Below are positions 17,701 to 25,287 of a stretch of DNA of 64,000 nucleotides, piece after piece; position 1 is the first letter of the stretch, and each line of letters opens with the position of its first letter. Both the position numbers and the translations under genes were made by a program. The stretch spans positions 1-64,000 of the forward strand of contig CAJPFI010000026.1 of assembly GCA_905339295.1 (NCBI GenBank), given 5' to 3'. The DNA comes from Burkholderiales bacterium (GTDB taxonomy: Bacteria > Pseudomonadota > Gammaproteobacteria > Burkholderiales > Casimicrobiaceae). The notes below the pieces were generated by a model. The model saw nothing but the letters and a program-made list of their open reading frames with translations. It did no database searches and was not told the origin of the DNA.

Positions 17701-20523
17701 CTCGCGTTGCTCGCGCTCGAGCAGGCCGGCGCACCGCTGCCCGGCGCCGCCCAGCCGGCCATCGCGCACGGCATCGCCGCGCTGCGCTCGCTCGCCGGGC
17801 GCGTCAAGGCCCGCGCGTCGTTCGATCCGTTCGACCGCCAGGAATGCGAGCTCGCCGGCGCGCAGCTCGAGGAGTTGCGGCGCGATCTCGCGAGCACTCC
17901 CGCGGACGACTTCGAGACGCGTGCCGAGCTCGCCGCGCTGGCCGAGGAGGACGAGGAGTCGCGCACGGCGCCGGCGCACGAAGCGCCGCGCGAGGCGCCG
18001 CTCTCCGAGCCGACGCCGGCGGCGTCGCTCATCGCCGCGGTGCCCGTCGCCGACGAGCCGCCCGCCGCGCCGCTCCCCGTCGCCGCGCCGGTCGCGCGCA
18101 CGGCGCCGACGGCGGTCGACACCGGCCTCGCGCTTCCCGCGCCCGCCGGGGATCCGCTCGAGGGCGTGCGCGACGTCGTCGAGGATCAGGTGCTCGGCAT
18201 CTTCCTCGAGGAGGCCGGCGAACTCTTCCCGCAGGCCGGCGAGGAACTGCGCGCCTGGCGGCGAACGCCGGACGACGCCGAGCCGCCCGCCGGGTTGAGG
18301 CGCGTGCTGCACACGTTCAAGGGGAGCGCGCGCATGGCCGGCGCGATGCGCCTGGGCGAGCTCGCCCACCGGATGGAATCGCGGCTCATGTCCGGCGACC
18401 GACCCGCGGCCGCGGCCCCGGCGCTGTTCGATGCGCTCGACGCTGACCTCGACGACATCGCGTTCCTGCTCGACGGATTGCGCGCCGGCCGGACCAACCT
18501 CGAGCTGCCGTGGGTCGCGCAGGCGAAGGCCGCCGCGGCGCCGCCGCCGGACCGCGATGCCGAAGCCGAGCCCGCGCCCGTCGGGGAGATTCCCGCTTCG
18601 CGCGCCGAGGAGACGCCGGCCCGCGCGCACGCCGTGGTTCCGCTTGTCGCCGCGGTTCCGGTGCCGCCCGCGGCGACGGAGCCGGCCGACAGCGAGTCGA
18701 CGGCGCGCGCGATGCTGCGCGTCCGCGCCGACCTGATCGACCGGCTCGCGAACGAGGCCGGCGAGGTCGCGATCGCGCGCGCGCGGGTCGAGGGCGAGCT
18801 GCGCGCGCTCAAGTCCAACCTGCTGGAACTTACCGGGAGCGTGATCCGCCTGCGCGGCCAGGTGCGCGAGATCGAGATCCAGGCCGAGTCGCAGATCCAG
18901 TCGCGGATGAGCGCGATGGCCGAGGCGCACGAGGGCTTCGACCCGCTCGAGTTCGACCGCTACACGCGCTTCCAGGAACTCACTCGCTCGCTCGCCGAGG
19001 GCGTGAACGACGTGTCGACGGTGCAGCAGTCGCTGCTCAAGAACCTCGACGACGCGGATGCCGCGCTGCTCGCGCAGGCGCGGCTGTCCCGCGAGGTGCA
19101 GCAGCAGCTCTTCTCGATCCGCACGGTGCCGTTCGGCAGCCTGTCGGATCGCCTCTACCGCATCATGCGCGCGACCGCGCGCGAGCTCGACAAGCGCGCC
19201 AACCTGGAGATCGTCGGCGCGCAGACGGAGCTCGACCGCTCGGTGCTCGAAAGGCTCGTCGGCCCGCTCGAGCACCTGTTGCGCAACGCGCTCGACCACG
19301 GCATCGAGCCGCGCGCCGCGCGGCTCGCCGCCGGCAAGTCGGAGACCGGCGAGATCACGATCACGGTGCGGCAGGCCGGCAACGAGGTGATGATCGAAAT
19401 CGCCGACGACGGCAGCGGCATCGACCTCGCGCGCGTTCGCGAGCGGGCCAGGGAGTCCGGATTCGTCGCGCCCGACGCCGAACCGACCGACGCGCAGCTC
19501 GTCGAGTGCATCTTCCGCCCGGGATTCACGACCGCGTCCCGGGTCACGCAGGTCTCGGGCCGCGGCGTCGGCATGGACGTCGTGCGCGCGGAGATCGGGA
19601 CGCTGGGCGGCCGGGTCGAGGTGAGCACCGCCCGGGGGAAAGGGACGACATTCACGCTCTACCTGCCGCTCACGCTCGCGGTCGCGCAGACGGTGCTGGT
19701 GCGGGCGGGGGGGCGCCTCTGGGCGCTGCCGTCGCCGATGGTCGAGCAGGTGCAGCAGGTCAAGGCCGAGGCGCTGCTCAAGCTGTACGTCGCGCGCGAA
19801 GTCGAGTGGCAGCAGCACCGCTACCCGTTCCACTACCTGACGCGGCTGCTCGGCGACACCGTGCACAATCCGGAGACCTCGCGCCACAACGCGGTGCTGC
19901 TGTTGCGCTCCGGCCAGGCCCGCGCGGCGGTGCACGTCGACGAGATGGTCGGCAACCAGGAAGTGGTCGTGAAGAACATCGGCCCGCAGCTCGCGCGCGT
20001 GTCCGGCATCGCCGGCGCGACGGTGCTCGGGAACGGCGAGATCGTTCTGATCATCAACCCGGTGCAGCTCGCCCAGCGGGCGGACGTCGAGGCGTTCGAC
20101 CCGGAGGCCGAGGGGCGCGTCGTGCGCGGCGCCGCCCCGGTCGCGCCGAGCCGTCCGCTCGTGCTCGTCGTCGACGACTCGCTCACCGTGCGCAAGATCA
20201 CCGGCCGCCTGCTCGCGCGCGAGGGCTTCGACGTGCTGACCGCCCGGGACGGCATCGATGCGCTCCAGGTGCTCGCCGAGCACACGCCCGACGTGATCCT
20301 CCTCGACATCGAGATGCCGCGCATGGACGGGTTCGAGTTCACGAAGACGATCAAGCGCGACGCGAAGCACAGCCACATTCCGATCATCATGATCACCTCG
20401 CGCACGGCCGAGAAGCACCGCAACCTCGCGAGGGAGCTCGGCGTCGACCTCTACCTCGGCAAGCCCTTCCAGGAAGAGGATCTGCTGAAGAGCCTTCGCG
20501 ACATGCTCGAGTTGACCGCCTGA
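14722..20523 (+). CDS. chpA: ChpA-type hybrid chemotaxis histidine kinase (PilL/ChpA)
   Basis: The 1933-residue output kinase of the Pil-Chp system. It has a degenerate N-terminal HPt-like segment (His 53 in HQAAGAIQMVG, Lys lost) and three further HPt domains, at His 719 (HTLKGSGRMVG), His 971 (HTLCGIHRTGG, Lys lost) and His 1197 (HTFKGSARMAG). Then come a CheA dimerisation helix pair, an ATPase domain with N-box HLLRNALDHGIEP near 1518, IADDGSGID and GRGVGMDVVRAEIG, a CheW-like regulatory domain, and a C-terminal receiver with acceptor Asp 1862 (VILLDIEMPRMDG). Ala/Pro/Glu-rich linkers separate the HPt domains. GTG 14722 is the only start that keeps the N-terminal HPt; no Shine-Dalgarno precedes it. 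It is the last gene of the pil operon. Confidence 0.93.
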   Translation: MATETAPDFDLGPLSWVQGEIDQAIARGLESLAAFRGSPGDETALKHARTHVHQAAGAIQMVGLDAVVAYTDELERQLVRLESLPRAELPGASDAIERGLSKLRIFLDELVKGVAPVPLKLFPEYEAMQLVRGVKAASPTELFYPDLSPRAPRIAPREPIGAARLLSHLVKQRRAYQRGLLSWLRGDAEGAKAMREAIAGIEDATPQAGLRSFWWSVGALFEALTGNGLDPGFGVKQLAARIDLQIRRVVEGSAKAADRLRREVLYYVAISAPVGPQVQAVQRAFRLAGLIPTAEALNADMVRIQPLLREAREQLVQAKEAWLKFASGRAENLPKLKATLASVHTKAAEMKHGALMKLTAALVERLDRMPTSGVSEMLAMEYATALLLAESAFENYTMLTPDFPKQVDAMLSRLDAARIGRLSESAAVPALDEMSKRAQERVLVAQVGREIQANLRRMEQVLDAFFRDNGKRADLATLTKESQQIRGALAILGLDDAERLLASCQAQIEHYANPETPVSNDDLEALAEALSGLGFYVEAVEQQRPDRERLIAPLIAKRLGETSAPRAEEAESVESSVARLRASLPALVDEARRAPSDASVRESLRAKLAGLRDDAELIGDAELVAQAESALVELGRGGGAALAEAAAAIADAGVAPAPAISDETKRLLETEGRALDAELLDIYLTEASEVLDTIGDQSRMLDENPGDREALRTVRRGFHTLKGSGRMVGLTELGDLAWDVERMHNRLLDEERPATQAVLAMIRVAHASFRHWVDELRANGRVLVDPTALHEAIAAVGSRLPGGAPSDVAVAATAAAAAPAPVAEVIDITVPAFAEPAASSLDEGSHSIAREPEPEVVELPELGAPNSPVDIEVVETDSEPGPPRHAGPPVLTLIAGSRAADAPDEAEAAERPDGTAASDDIDVGGVRISSSLHRILVDEAEEHLATLDHEQSLLQFDPGAAPSQAMIRAAHTLCGIHRTGGFPLVAGLAKSLELALLALEQAGAPLPGAAQPAIAHGIAALRSLAGRVKARASFDPFDRQECELAGAQLEELRRDLASTPADDFETRAELAALAEEDEESRTAPAHEAPREAPLSEPTPAASLIAAVPVADEPPAAPLPVAAPVARTAPTAVDTGLALPAPAGDPLEGVRDVVEDQVLGIFLEEAGELFPQAGEELRAWRRTPDDAEPPAGLRRVLHTFKGSARMAGAMRLGELAHRMESRLMSGDRPAAAAPALFDALDADLDDIAFLLDGLRAGRTNLELPWVAQAKAAAAPPPDRDAEAEPAPVGEIPASRAEETPARAHAVVPLVAAVPVPPAATEPADSESTARAMLRVRADLIDRLANEAGEVAIARARVEGELRALKSNLLELTGSVIRLRGQVREIEIQAESQIQSRMSAMAEAHEGFDPLEFDRYTRFQELTRSLAEGVNDVSTVQQSLLKNLDDADAALLAQARLSREVQQQLFSIRTVPFGSLSDRLYRIMRATARELDKRANLEIVGAQTELDRSVLERLVGPLEHLLRNALDHGIEPRAARLAAGKSETGEITITVRQAGNEVMIEIADDGSGIDLARVRERARESGFVAPDAEPTDAQLVECIFRPGFTTASRVTQVSGRGVGMDVVRAEIGTLGGRVEVSTARGKGTTFTLYLPLTLAVAQTVLVRAGGRLWALPSPMVEQVQQVKAEALLKLYVAREVEWQQHRYPFHYLTRLLGDTVHNPETSRHNAVLLLRSGQARAAVHVDEMVGNQEVVVKNIGPQLARVSGIAGATVLGNGEIVLIINPVQLAQRADVEAFDPEAEGRVVRGAAPVAPSRPLVLVVDDSLTVRKITGRLLAREGFDVLTARDGIDALQVLAEHTPDVILLDIEMPRMDGFEFTKTIKRDAKHSHIPIIMITSRTAEKHRNLARELGVDLYLGKPFQEEDLLKSLRDMLELTA

Positions 20524-20587
20524 TCGCGACCGGGGCCGTCGCGAGGTTCGACTGGACGGCGTCGTCCGGAGCGCGGAGGATGGCATG

Positions 20588-21298
20588 ATGGCGTCGCGAG
20601 TCCCACTCCTGCTGCTGCCCGGCCTGGTCTGCGACGCCGAGCTCTTCGCCGCGCAGGCGTCGGGCCTCGCCGACGTCGCCGACGTCCGCGTCGCCGATCT
20701 CACCGCGCACGACACGATGGCCGCGCTCGCGGACGACGCGCTCCGTCGCGCCCCGTGGCCTCGCTTCGCCCTCGGCGGGCTGTCGATGGGCGGCTACGTC
20801 GCCTACGAGATCCTCCGCCGCGCGCCGGGGCGCGTCGCCGCGCTCGCGCTGATCGACACGTCGGCGCGTCCGGACAGCGCCGAGGCGAGCGACAACCGGC
20901 GCCGGCTGATGGCGCTGGCGCTTCGCGATTTCTCCGCCGTGGCCGAGACGCTGCTGCCGAAGCTCCTCCATCCGGCGCATGCGGCGGATCCGCGCCTCGC
21001 GGGAATCGTGCGGGACATGGCGGCGCGCGTCGGCGCCGAGGCGTTCGCGCGACAGGAGCTCGCGATCATCGGTCGCGCCGACAGCCGCCCCGACCTCGGG
21101 CGGATCGCGTGCCCGGCGGTCGTGATCGCCGGGCGCGACGACGCGCTGATTCCGCCCGAGGTCCACGAGGAGCAGGCCGCCGGCATTCGCGGCGCGGACC
21201 TCGTGTTCGTCGATCGCTGCGGACATCTCGCCACGATCGAGCAGCCGGAGGGCGTGAACGCGGCGCTGCGTCGCTGGCTCGCGCGCGTTCCGGGCTGA
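20588..21298 (+). CDS. Alpha/beta hydrolase
   Basis: A 236-residue alpha/beta-fold hydrolase of unknown substrate. The nucleophile elbow is GLSMGG (Ser near residue 66), the acid is in AGRDDALIPPEV and the His in CGHLATIEQPEGV, giving a complete Ser-Asp-His triad. The oxyanion region LLLPGLVCDAELF near the N-terminus suits an esterase or an ester/lactone hydrolase such as the 3-oxoadipate lactonase-like group. No signal peptide, so it is cytoplasmic. ATG 20588 is 7 bases after GGAGGA (20575-20580); ATG 20585 is adjacent and possible. It follows chpA by 64 bp on the same strand but has no known link to pilus signalling. Confidence 0.85.
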   Translation: MASRVPLLLLPGLVCDAELFAAQASGLADVADVRVADLTAHDTMAALADDALRRAPWPRFALGGLSMGGYVAYEILRRAPGRVAALALIDTSARPDSAEASDNRRRLMALALRDFSAVAETLLPKLLHPAHAADPRLAGIVRDMAARVGAEAFARQELAIIGRADSRPDLGRIACPAVVIAGRDDALIPPEVHEEQAAGIRGADLVFVDRCGHLATIEQPEGVNAALRRWLARVPG

Positions 21299-21531
21299 CG
21301 CCCGCTCGAGGTCCGGAAGCGGAACCCGGCGACGAGCGGGCCGCGCCGCGCTACCATTCCCCCATTCCGCCGTTCGAGCGCCCCGGGGAGGGCCTCCCGT
21401 CCCCGCGCCGGCGCCCGCACGCCGCCCGAACGCCACGCCGTTCCGCGGGAGCACGCCGCGCCCGGGAGCCAGCCGCACACGATTGCCGCATACCTTCAAC
21501 GCACAACGAACAACGACGACCGGAGGAGACC

Positions 21532-23586
21532 ATGGCGGACTACGCCACAAGCAGCATTCGCACCGTAGCGCTCGTGGGTCACGGCGGAGCGGGCAAGACG
21601 ACGCTCGCCGAGGCGCTCCTCGCGAAGGCCGGGATGATCGCGGCCGCCGGGAGCGTCGAGAAGGGCACGACGGCCTCGGACTTCGACCCGCTCGAGAAGC
21701 AGTTCCAGCATTCGCTGCGCGCCTCGATCCTGCACCTCGATACGCCGGACGCGCGCATCCACCTGATCGACACGCCCGGATTCCCCGACTTCATCGGGCA
21801 GGCGATCGGCGCGCTCGACGCGGTCGAGACCGCCGCGGTCGTCGTGAACGCGACCTCCGGGATCGAGATGATCACGGCGCGGATGATGCAGTGGGCCGCG
21901 GACCGGCGACTGTGCCGGCTCGTCATCGTCAACAGGATCGACGCCGAGAACGTCGACCTTCCGGGCGTGCTCGCGGCGATCCGGGCCGCGTTCGGCAACG
22001 AGTGCCTTCCGATCAACCTGCCGGCCGACGGCGGCAGGCGCGTCGTCGACTGCTTCTTCAGCCCGTCGGGCACCGCCGATTTCTCGTCGGTCGCGGACGC
22101 GCACCAGGCGCTCGTCGACCAGGTGATCGAGGTCGACGAGGAGCTGATGGCGAAGTACCTCGAGCAGGGCGAGTCGATCGAGGCCGAGCAACTGCACGCG
22201 CCGTTCGAGAAGGCGCTGCGCGAGGGACACCTCGTGCCGGTCTGCTTCGTGTCGGCGCGCACCGGCGCGGGCGTCGCGGAGCTCCTCGAGGTGCTCGTCA
22301 AGCTCGCGCCGAATCCCGCCGAGGGCAATCCGCCGCTGTTCACGAAGGGCGAGGGCGCGGCGGCGACCGAGTTCCGCTCCGAGCCCGATCCGCGCAAGCA
22401 CGTGCTCGCACACGTGTTCAAGGTCGTCGTCGACCCGTTCGTCGGCAAGCTCGGCGTGTTCCGCGTGCACCAGGGAACGGTGACGAAGGACACGCAGCTC
22501 TACGTCGGCGACGCGAAGAAGCCGTTCAAGGTCGGCCACCTGCTGAGGCTGCAGGGCGCCAGGCACGTGGAGACCGAGCGCGCCGTGCCCGGCGACATCG
22601 CCGCGGTCGCCAAGGTCGACGAGATCGGCTTCGACTGCGTGCTGCACGACTCGCACGACGAGGACCGCATCCACATGCAGCCGCTGGCGTTCCCGACGCC
22701 GATGCACGGCGTGGCGATCGCGCCGAAACGCCGCGGCGACGAGCAGCGGCTGTCCGACGTGCTGCACAAGATGTGCGCGGAGGACCCGACCCTCGCGGTC
22801 GAGCACGACGCGACGCTGAACGAGACGGTGCTGCGCGGCCTGGGCGACCTGCACCTGCGCTCGACGCTCGAGCGCATGGCGAGCCAGTTCAAGCTCGAGG
22901 TCGAGACGCGCCCGCCGCGCATTCCCTACCGCGAGACGATCACCGGCAAGGCCGACGGGCACCACCGGCACAAGAAGCAGACAGGCGGCGCCGGGCAGTT
23001 CGGCGAGGTGTACCTGCGCATCGAGCCGCTGCCGCGCGGGGGCGGCTTCGAGTTCGTCGACGAGGTCAGGGGCGGCACGATTCCGACGCAGTTCATCCCG
23101 GCCGTCCAGAAGGGCGTCGAGCAGGTGCTCGCGTCCGGCCCGGTCGCGGGATACCCGCTGCACGACGTGCGCGTGATCGTGTACGACGGCAAGAGCCACG
23201 CGGTCGACAGCAAGGAGGTCGCGTTCGTGTCGGCCGGCAAGAAGGCGTTCCTCGACGCGATCGCGAAGGCGCGCCCGATCGTGCTCGAGCCGATCGTCAG
23301 CCTCGAGGTGCACTGCCAGGCCGAAAAGATGGGCGACATCGCGGGCGACCTCTCGTCGCGGCGCGGCCAGGTCACCGGCACGCAGACGCTGGCGGCCGGC
23401 GCCCTCGCTGTCGTCGGGACCGCGCCGCTGGCCGAGCTGGACGGCTACGGCTCGCGCCTCAAGGCGGTCACCGGCGGCCACGGAAGCTACACGATGGCGC
23501 TCGCGCGCTACGAGCCGGCGCCGCCCAACGTGCAGCAGAACCTCGCCAGCGAGTACGCCAAGCATCGGCGGCACGAGGAGGACTGA
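21532..23586 (+). CDS. Elongation factor G-like GTPase (EF-G2 type)
   Basis: A 684-residue translational GTPase with EF-G domain order. The P-loop is GHGGAGKTTL, switch II is IDTPGFPDF and the base-recognition motif is NRID (usual NKxD). Further on are domain II, the domain IV hallmark HHRHKKQTGGAGQFGEVYL near 480, and the C-terminal EF-G fold. It lacks the usual switch I RGITI sequence; instead GTTASDFDPLEKQFQHS occurs there, as in the divergent EF-G2/FusA2 group whose role in elongation is doubtful. It is not next to rpsL, rpsG or tuf, which also argues for a paralogue rather than the housekeeping EF-G. A strong CGGAGGAG precedes ATG 21532. Its stop is five bases from the convergent galE stop. 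Confidence 0.9.
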   Translation: MADYATSSIRTVALVGHGGAGKTTLAEALLAKAGMIAAAGSVEKGTTASDFDPLEKQFQHSLRASILHLDTPDARIHLIDTPGFPDFIGQAIGALDAVETAAVVVNATSGIEMITARMMQWAADRRLCRLVIVNRIDAENVDLPGVLAAIRAAFGNECLPINLPADGGRRVVDCFFSPSGTADFSSVADAHQALVDQVIEVDEELMAKYLEQGESIEAEQLHAPFEKALREGHLVPVCFVSARTGAGVAELLEVLVKLAPNPAEGNPPLFTKGEGAAATEFRSEPDPRKHVLAHVFKVVVDPFVGKLGVFRVHQGTVTKDTQLYVGDAKKPFKVGHLLRLQGARHVETERAVPGDIAAVAKVDEIGFDCVLHDSHDEDRIHMQPLAFPTPMHGVAIAPKRRGDEQRLSDVLHKMCAEDPTLAVEHDATLNETVLRGLGDLHLRSTLERMASQFKLEVETRPPRIPYRETITGKADGHHRHKKQTGGAGQFGEVYLRIEPLPRGGGFEFVDEVRGGTIPTQFIPAVQKGVEQVLASGPVAGYPLHDVRVIVYDGKSHAVDSKEVAFVSAGKKAFLDAIAKARPIVLEPIVSLEVHCQAEKMGDIAGDLSSRRGQVTGTQTLAAGALAVVGTAPLAELDGYGSRLKAVTGGHGSYTMALARYEPAPPNVQQNLASEYAKHRRHEED

Positions 23587-23591
23587 AGCGG

Positions 23592-24608
23592 TCAGGGCTC
23601 CGGGTAGCCGCCCGGGTTGCCGCGCTGCCAGCGCCACGCGTCCGCGCAGATGTCGTCGAGGGTCCGTCGCGCGCACCAGCCGAGGAGGCTTTGCGCGAGC
23701 GACGGGTCTGCGTAGCACTCGGCGACGTCGCCGGGCCGACGCGGGGCGGTCCGGCAGGGAATCGGCCGACCGCTCGCGCGCTCGAACGCTTGCACGACCT
23801 CGAGCACGCTGTGCGCGCGACCGGTGCCGAGGTTGACGGTCAGGCTGCGCTCGCCCGACATCAGCGCGCGCAGCGCGGCCACGTGGCCCGCGGCCAGGTC
23901 CTGCACGTGAACGTAGTCGCGCACGCCCGTGCCGTCGCGGGTCGGGTAATCGTTCCCGTAGACGCTCACGAACGGTCGCCGGCCGACCGCCGCCTGCGCC
24001 ACGTTGAGCAGCAGGTTGTCGGGCGCTCCGCGCGGGTCTTCGCCGATGAGGCCGCTCGGGTGCGCGCCGGCAGCAGTGAAGTAGCGCAGGACCGCGACGC
24101 GCCAGGTCGGGTCGGCGGCGACCAGCGCCGCCAGCAGGTCCTCGATCACCAGCTTGGTGTGCCCGTAGGGATTGGCGGGGCCGCGCCGCGAATCCTCGGT
24201 CGCCGGCATCGGGCTCGAGGCGTCGTACACGGCGGCGCTGCTCGACACCACCAGCGTCCGGCAGTCGCTGTCCGCCATGGCGTCGAGCAGGCTCACCATG
24301 CCGCCAACGTTGTTGCGGTAGTACTTGAGCGGTTGCGCGACGCTCTCGGCGACCGATTTGTGGCCGGCGAAATGCAGGACCGCACCGACGCGGTGACGCG
24401 CGAGGACCTGCTCGACCCATCGCGCGTCGAGACCGTCGCCCCGTTCGCACGCCATCGCTTCCCCGGTGATCTGCGCCAGGCGGTCCAGGACGGCGGGACG
24501 GCTGTTGGCGAAGTTGTCGACGACGACGGGGGCGAAGCCGGCCTCGCGCAGCGCGATGCATGCGTGGCTGCCAAGGTAGCCCGCGCCGCCGGTCACGAGG
24601 ACCTTCAT
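23592..24608 (-). CDS. galE: UDP-glucose 4-epimerase
   Basis: An extended short-chain dehydrogenase of 338 residues. The NAD loop is VTGGAGYLGSH at residues 4-14; the catalytic Ser and Tyr/Lys are in VSSSAAVYD and YGHTK. It interconverts UDP-glucose and UDP-galactose, and some homologues also act on the N-acetyl forms. The sugar-binding stretch reads RYFTAAGAHPSG; the usual Asn after Phe is Thr here, a change at a substrate-contact position. ATG 24608 starts MKVLVTGG; an upstream GTG 12 bases away is less likely. It is divergent from the mucin-like gene (164 bp between starts) and near a glycosyltransferase gene, suggesting it supplies sugar nucleotide for surface glycosylation. Confidence 0.92.
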   Translation of the reverse strand: MKVLVTGGAGYLGSHACIALREAGFAPVVVDNFANSRPAVLDRLAQITGEAMACERGDGLDARWVEQVLARHRVGAVLHFAGHKSVAESVAQPLKYYRNNVGGMVSLLDAMADSDCRTLVVSSSAAVYDASSPMPATEDSRRGPANPYGHTKLVIEDLLAALVAADPTWRVAVLRYFTAAGAHPSGLIGEDPRGAPDNLLLNVAQAAVGRRPFVSVYGNDYPTRDGTGVRDYVHVQDLAAGHVAALRALMSGERSLTVNLGTGRAHSVLEVVQAFERASGRPIPCRTAPRRPGDVAECYADPSLAQSLLGWCARRTLDDICADAWRWQRGNPGGYPEP

Positions 24609-24670
24609 GACCCTGGTCAACCTCGCGGCCGGCCGGCGGAACGCGAGCCGGAACGATCGCGACGCAGGGC

Positions 24671-24699
24671 TTGCCGCTCGACCATGGCGGACCTATGAT
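24671..24699 (+). promoter_or_regulatory. Sigma70-type promoter of the mucin-like gene
   Basis: TTGCCG at 24671-24676 and TATGAT at 24694-24699 are separated by exactly 17 bases. The predicted transcript start is near 24706, 66 bases before the ATG at 24772. It lies inside the galE/mucin divergent gap. Confidence 0.6.
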
Positions 24700-24771
24700 G
24701 GCTTCGCGCGGGACCGTTTTCCAGCCGCGGCCGGACCGACGTCCGGCGTGTTGAAACGTTCGCGCGAGCGC

Positions 24772-25287
24772 ATGTCCTCCACGACGCCTCCCCGGGATAC
24801 CGACCCGACCGACGCCGACCGCGGCGGCGAGGCGTTGCCAGCGACGCCCGAGGGGCGGCGCCGTTTCGTGCGCCAGACGCTCGTCGCCGGCGGCCTGCTG
24901 GTCGCCTCGGTGGCGACCCCCGAATTCGGCATCCGCTCGGCGTCCGCGCAAGTGACGACCACGACGACGATCGCGCCGACGACCACGACCACGTTCCCGC
25001 CGACGACCACGTCGACGACGACCACGTTCCCGCCGACGACGACGACCACGTTCCCGCCGACGACGACGTCGACGACGACCACGTTCCCGCCCACGACGAC
25101 GTCGACGCTGCCGCCAACGACGACGCTCGCCCCGCAGGCGGAAGTGCCCGTCCCGACGCTGGCGGCGGCGGGCCTGGCGGCCCTCGCCGCGGCGCTGGGC
25201 GGGACCGCATGGATCGCGAACCGAGCGCCATCCTCGCCGCCGTCGGACGACGACGAGCCGCCGGCGGACGCCGAGCCGCCGGCTTAG
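24772..25287 (+). CDS. Tat-exported Thr/Pro-rich mucin-like membrane protein
   Basis: Not recognised as a named family. The 171-residue product has about 35 polar residues, then a twin-arginine signal (RRRFVRQTLVAGGLL) ending in ASA before Gln 60. Residues 61 to about 118 are almost only Thr and Pro with Phe spacers, built from TTTTFPPTTTS units. A hydrophobic segment follows near 127-145, then an acidic, Pro-rich tail. Expected topology is an extracytoplasmic Thr-rich stalk anchored at its C-terminus. The Thr density makes it a good O-glycosylation acceptor. ATG 24772 is taken rather than the overlapping ATG 24607, since a promoter lies between them. Its TAG stop overlaps the TAA of the convergent glycosyltransferase gene. 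Confidence 0.75.
   Translation: MSSTTPPRDTDPTDADRGGEALPATPEGRRRFVRQTLVAGGLLVASVATPEFGIRSASAQVTTTTTIAPTTTTTFPPTTTSTTTTFPPTTTTTFPPTTTSTTTTFPPTTTSTLPPTTTLAPQAEVPVPTLAAAGLAALAAALGGTAWIANRAPSSPPSDDDEPPADAEPPA
24955..25130 (+). repeat. Thr/Pro codon repeat tract within the mucin-like gene
   Basis: Imperfect tandem runs of ACG/ACC codons broken by TTCCCGCCG (Phe-Pro-Pro). At least four TTCCCGCC blocks recur every 24-33 bases. Such a tract can change length by slippage, which would lengthen or shorten the Thr-rich stalk without shifting the frame when whole codons are gained or lost. Confidence 0.8.

Noticed and set aside
16309..20715. Open frame of 1468 codons on the minus strand
   Set aside because: It is antisense to chpA, low in complexity, with no recognisable motif; a GC-driven shadow.
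21496..24951. Open frame of 1151 codons on the minus strand
   Set aside because: Runs through EF-G-like and galE in another frame; the real minus-strand gene here is galE.
25160..25287. IPTL-CTERM sorting signal in the mucin-like protein
   Set aside because: VPTL precedes a hydrophobic helix, but an acidic, Pro-rich tail of more than 20 residues follows instead of a terminal Arg cluster. A plain membrane anchor is likelier.
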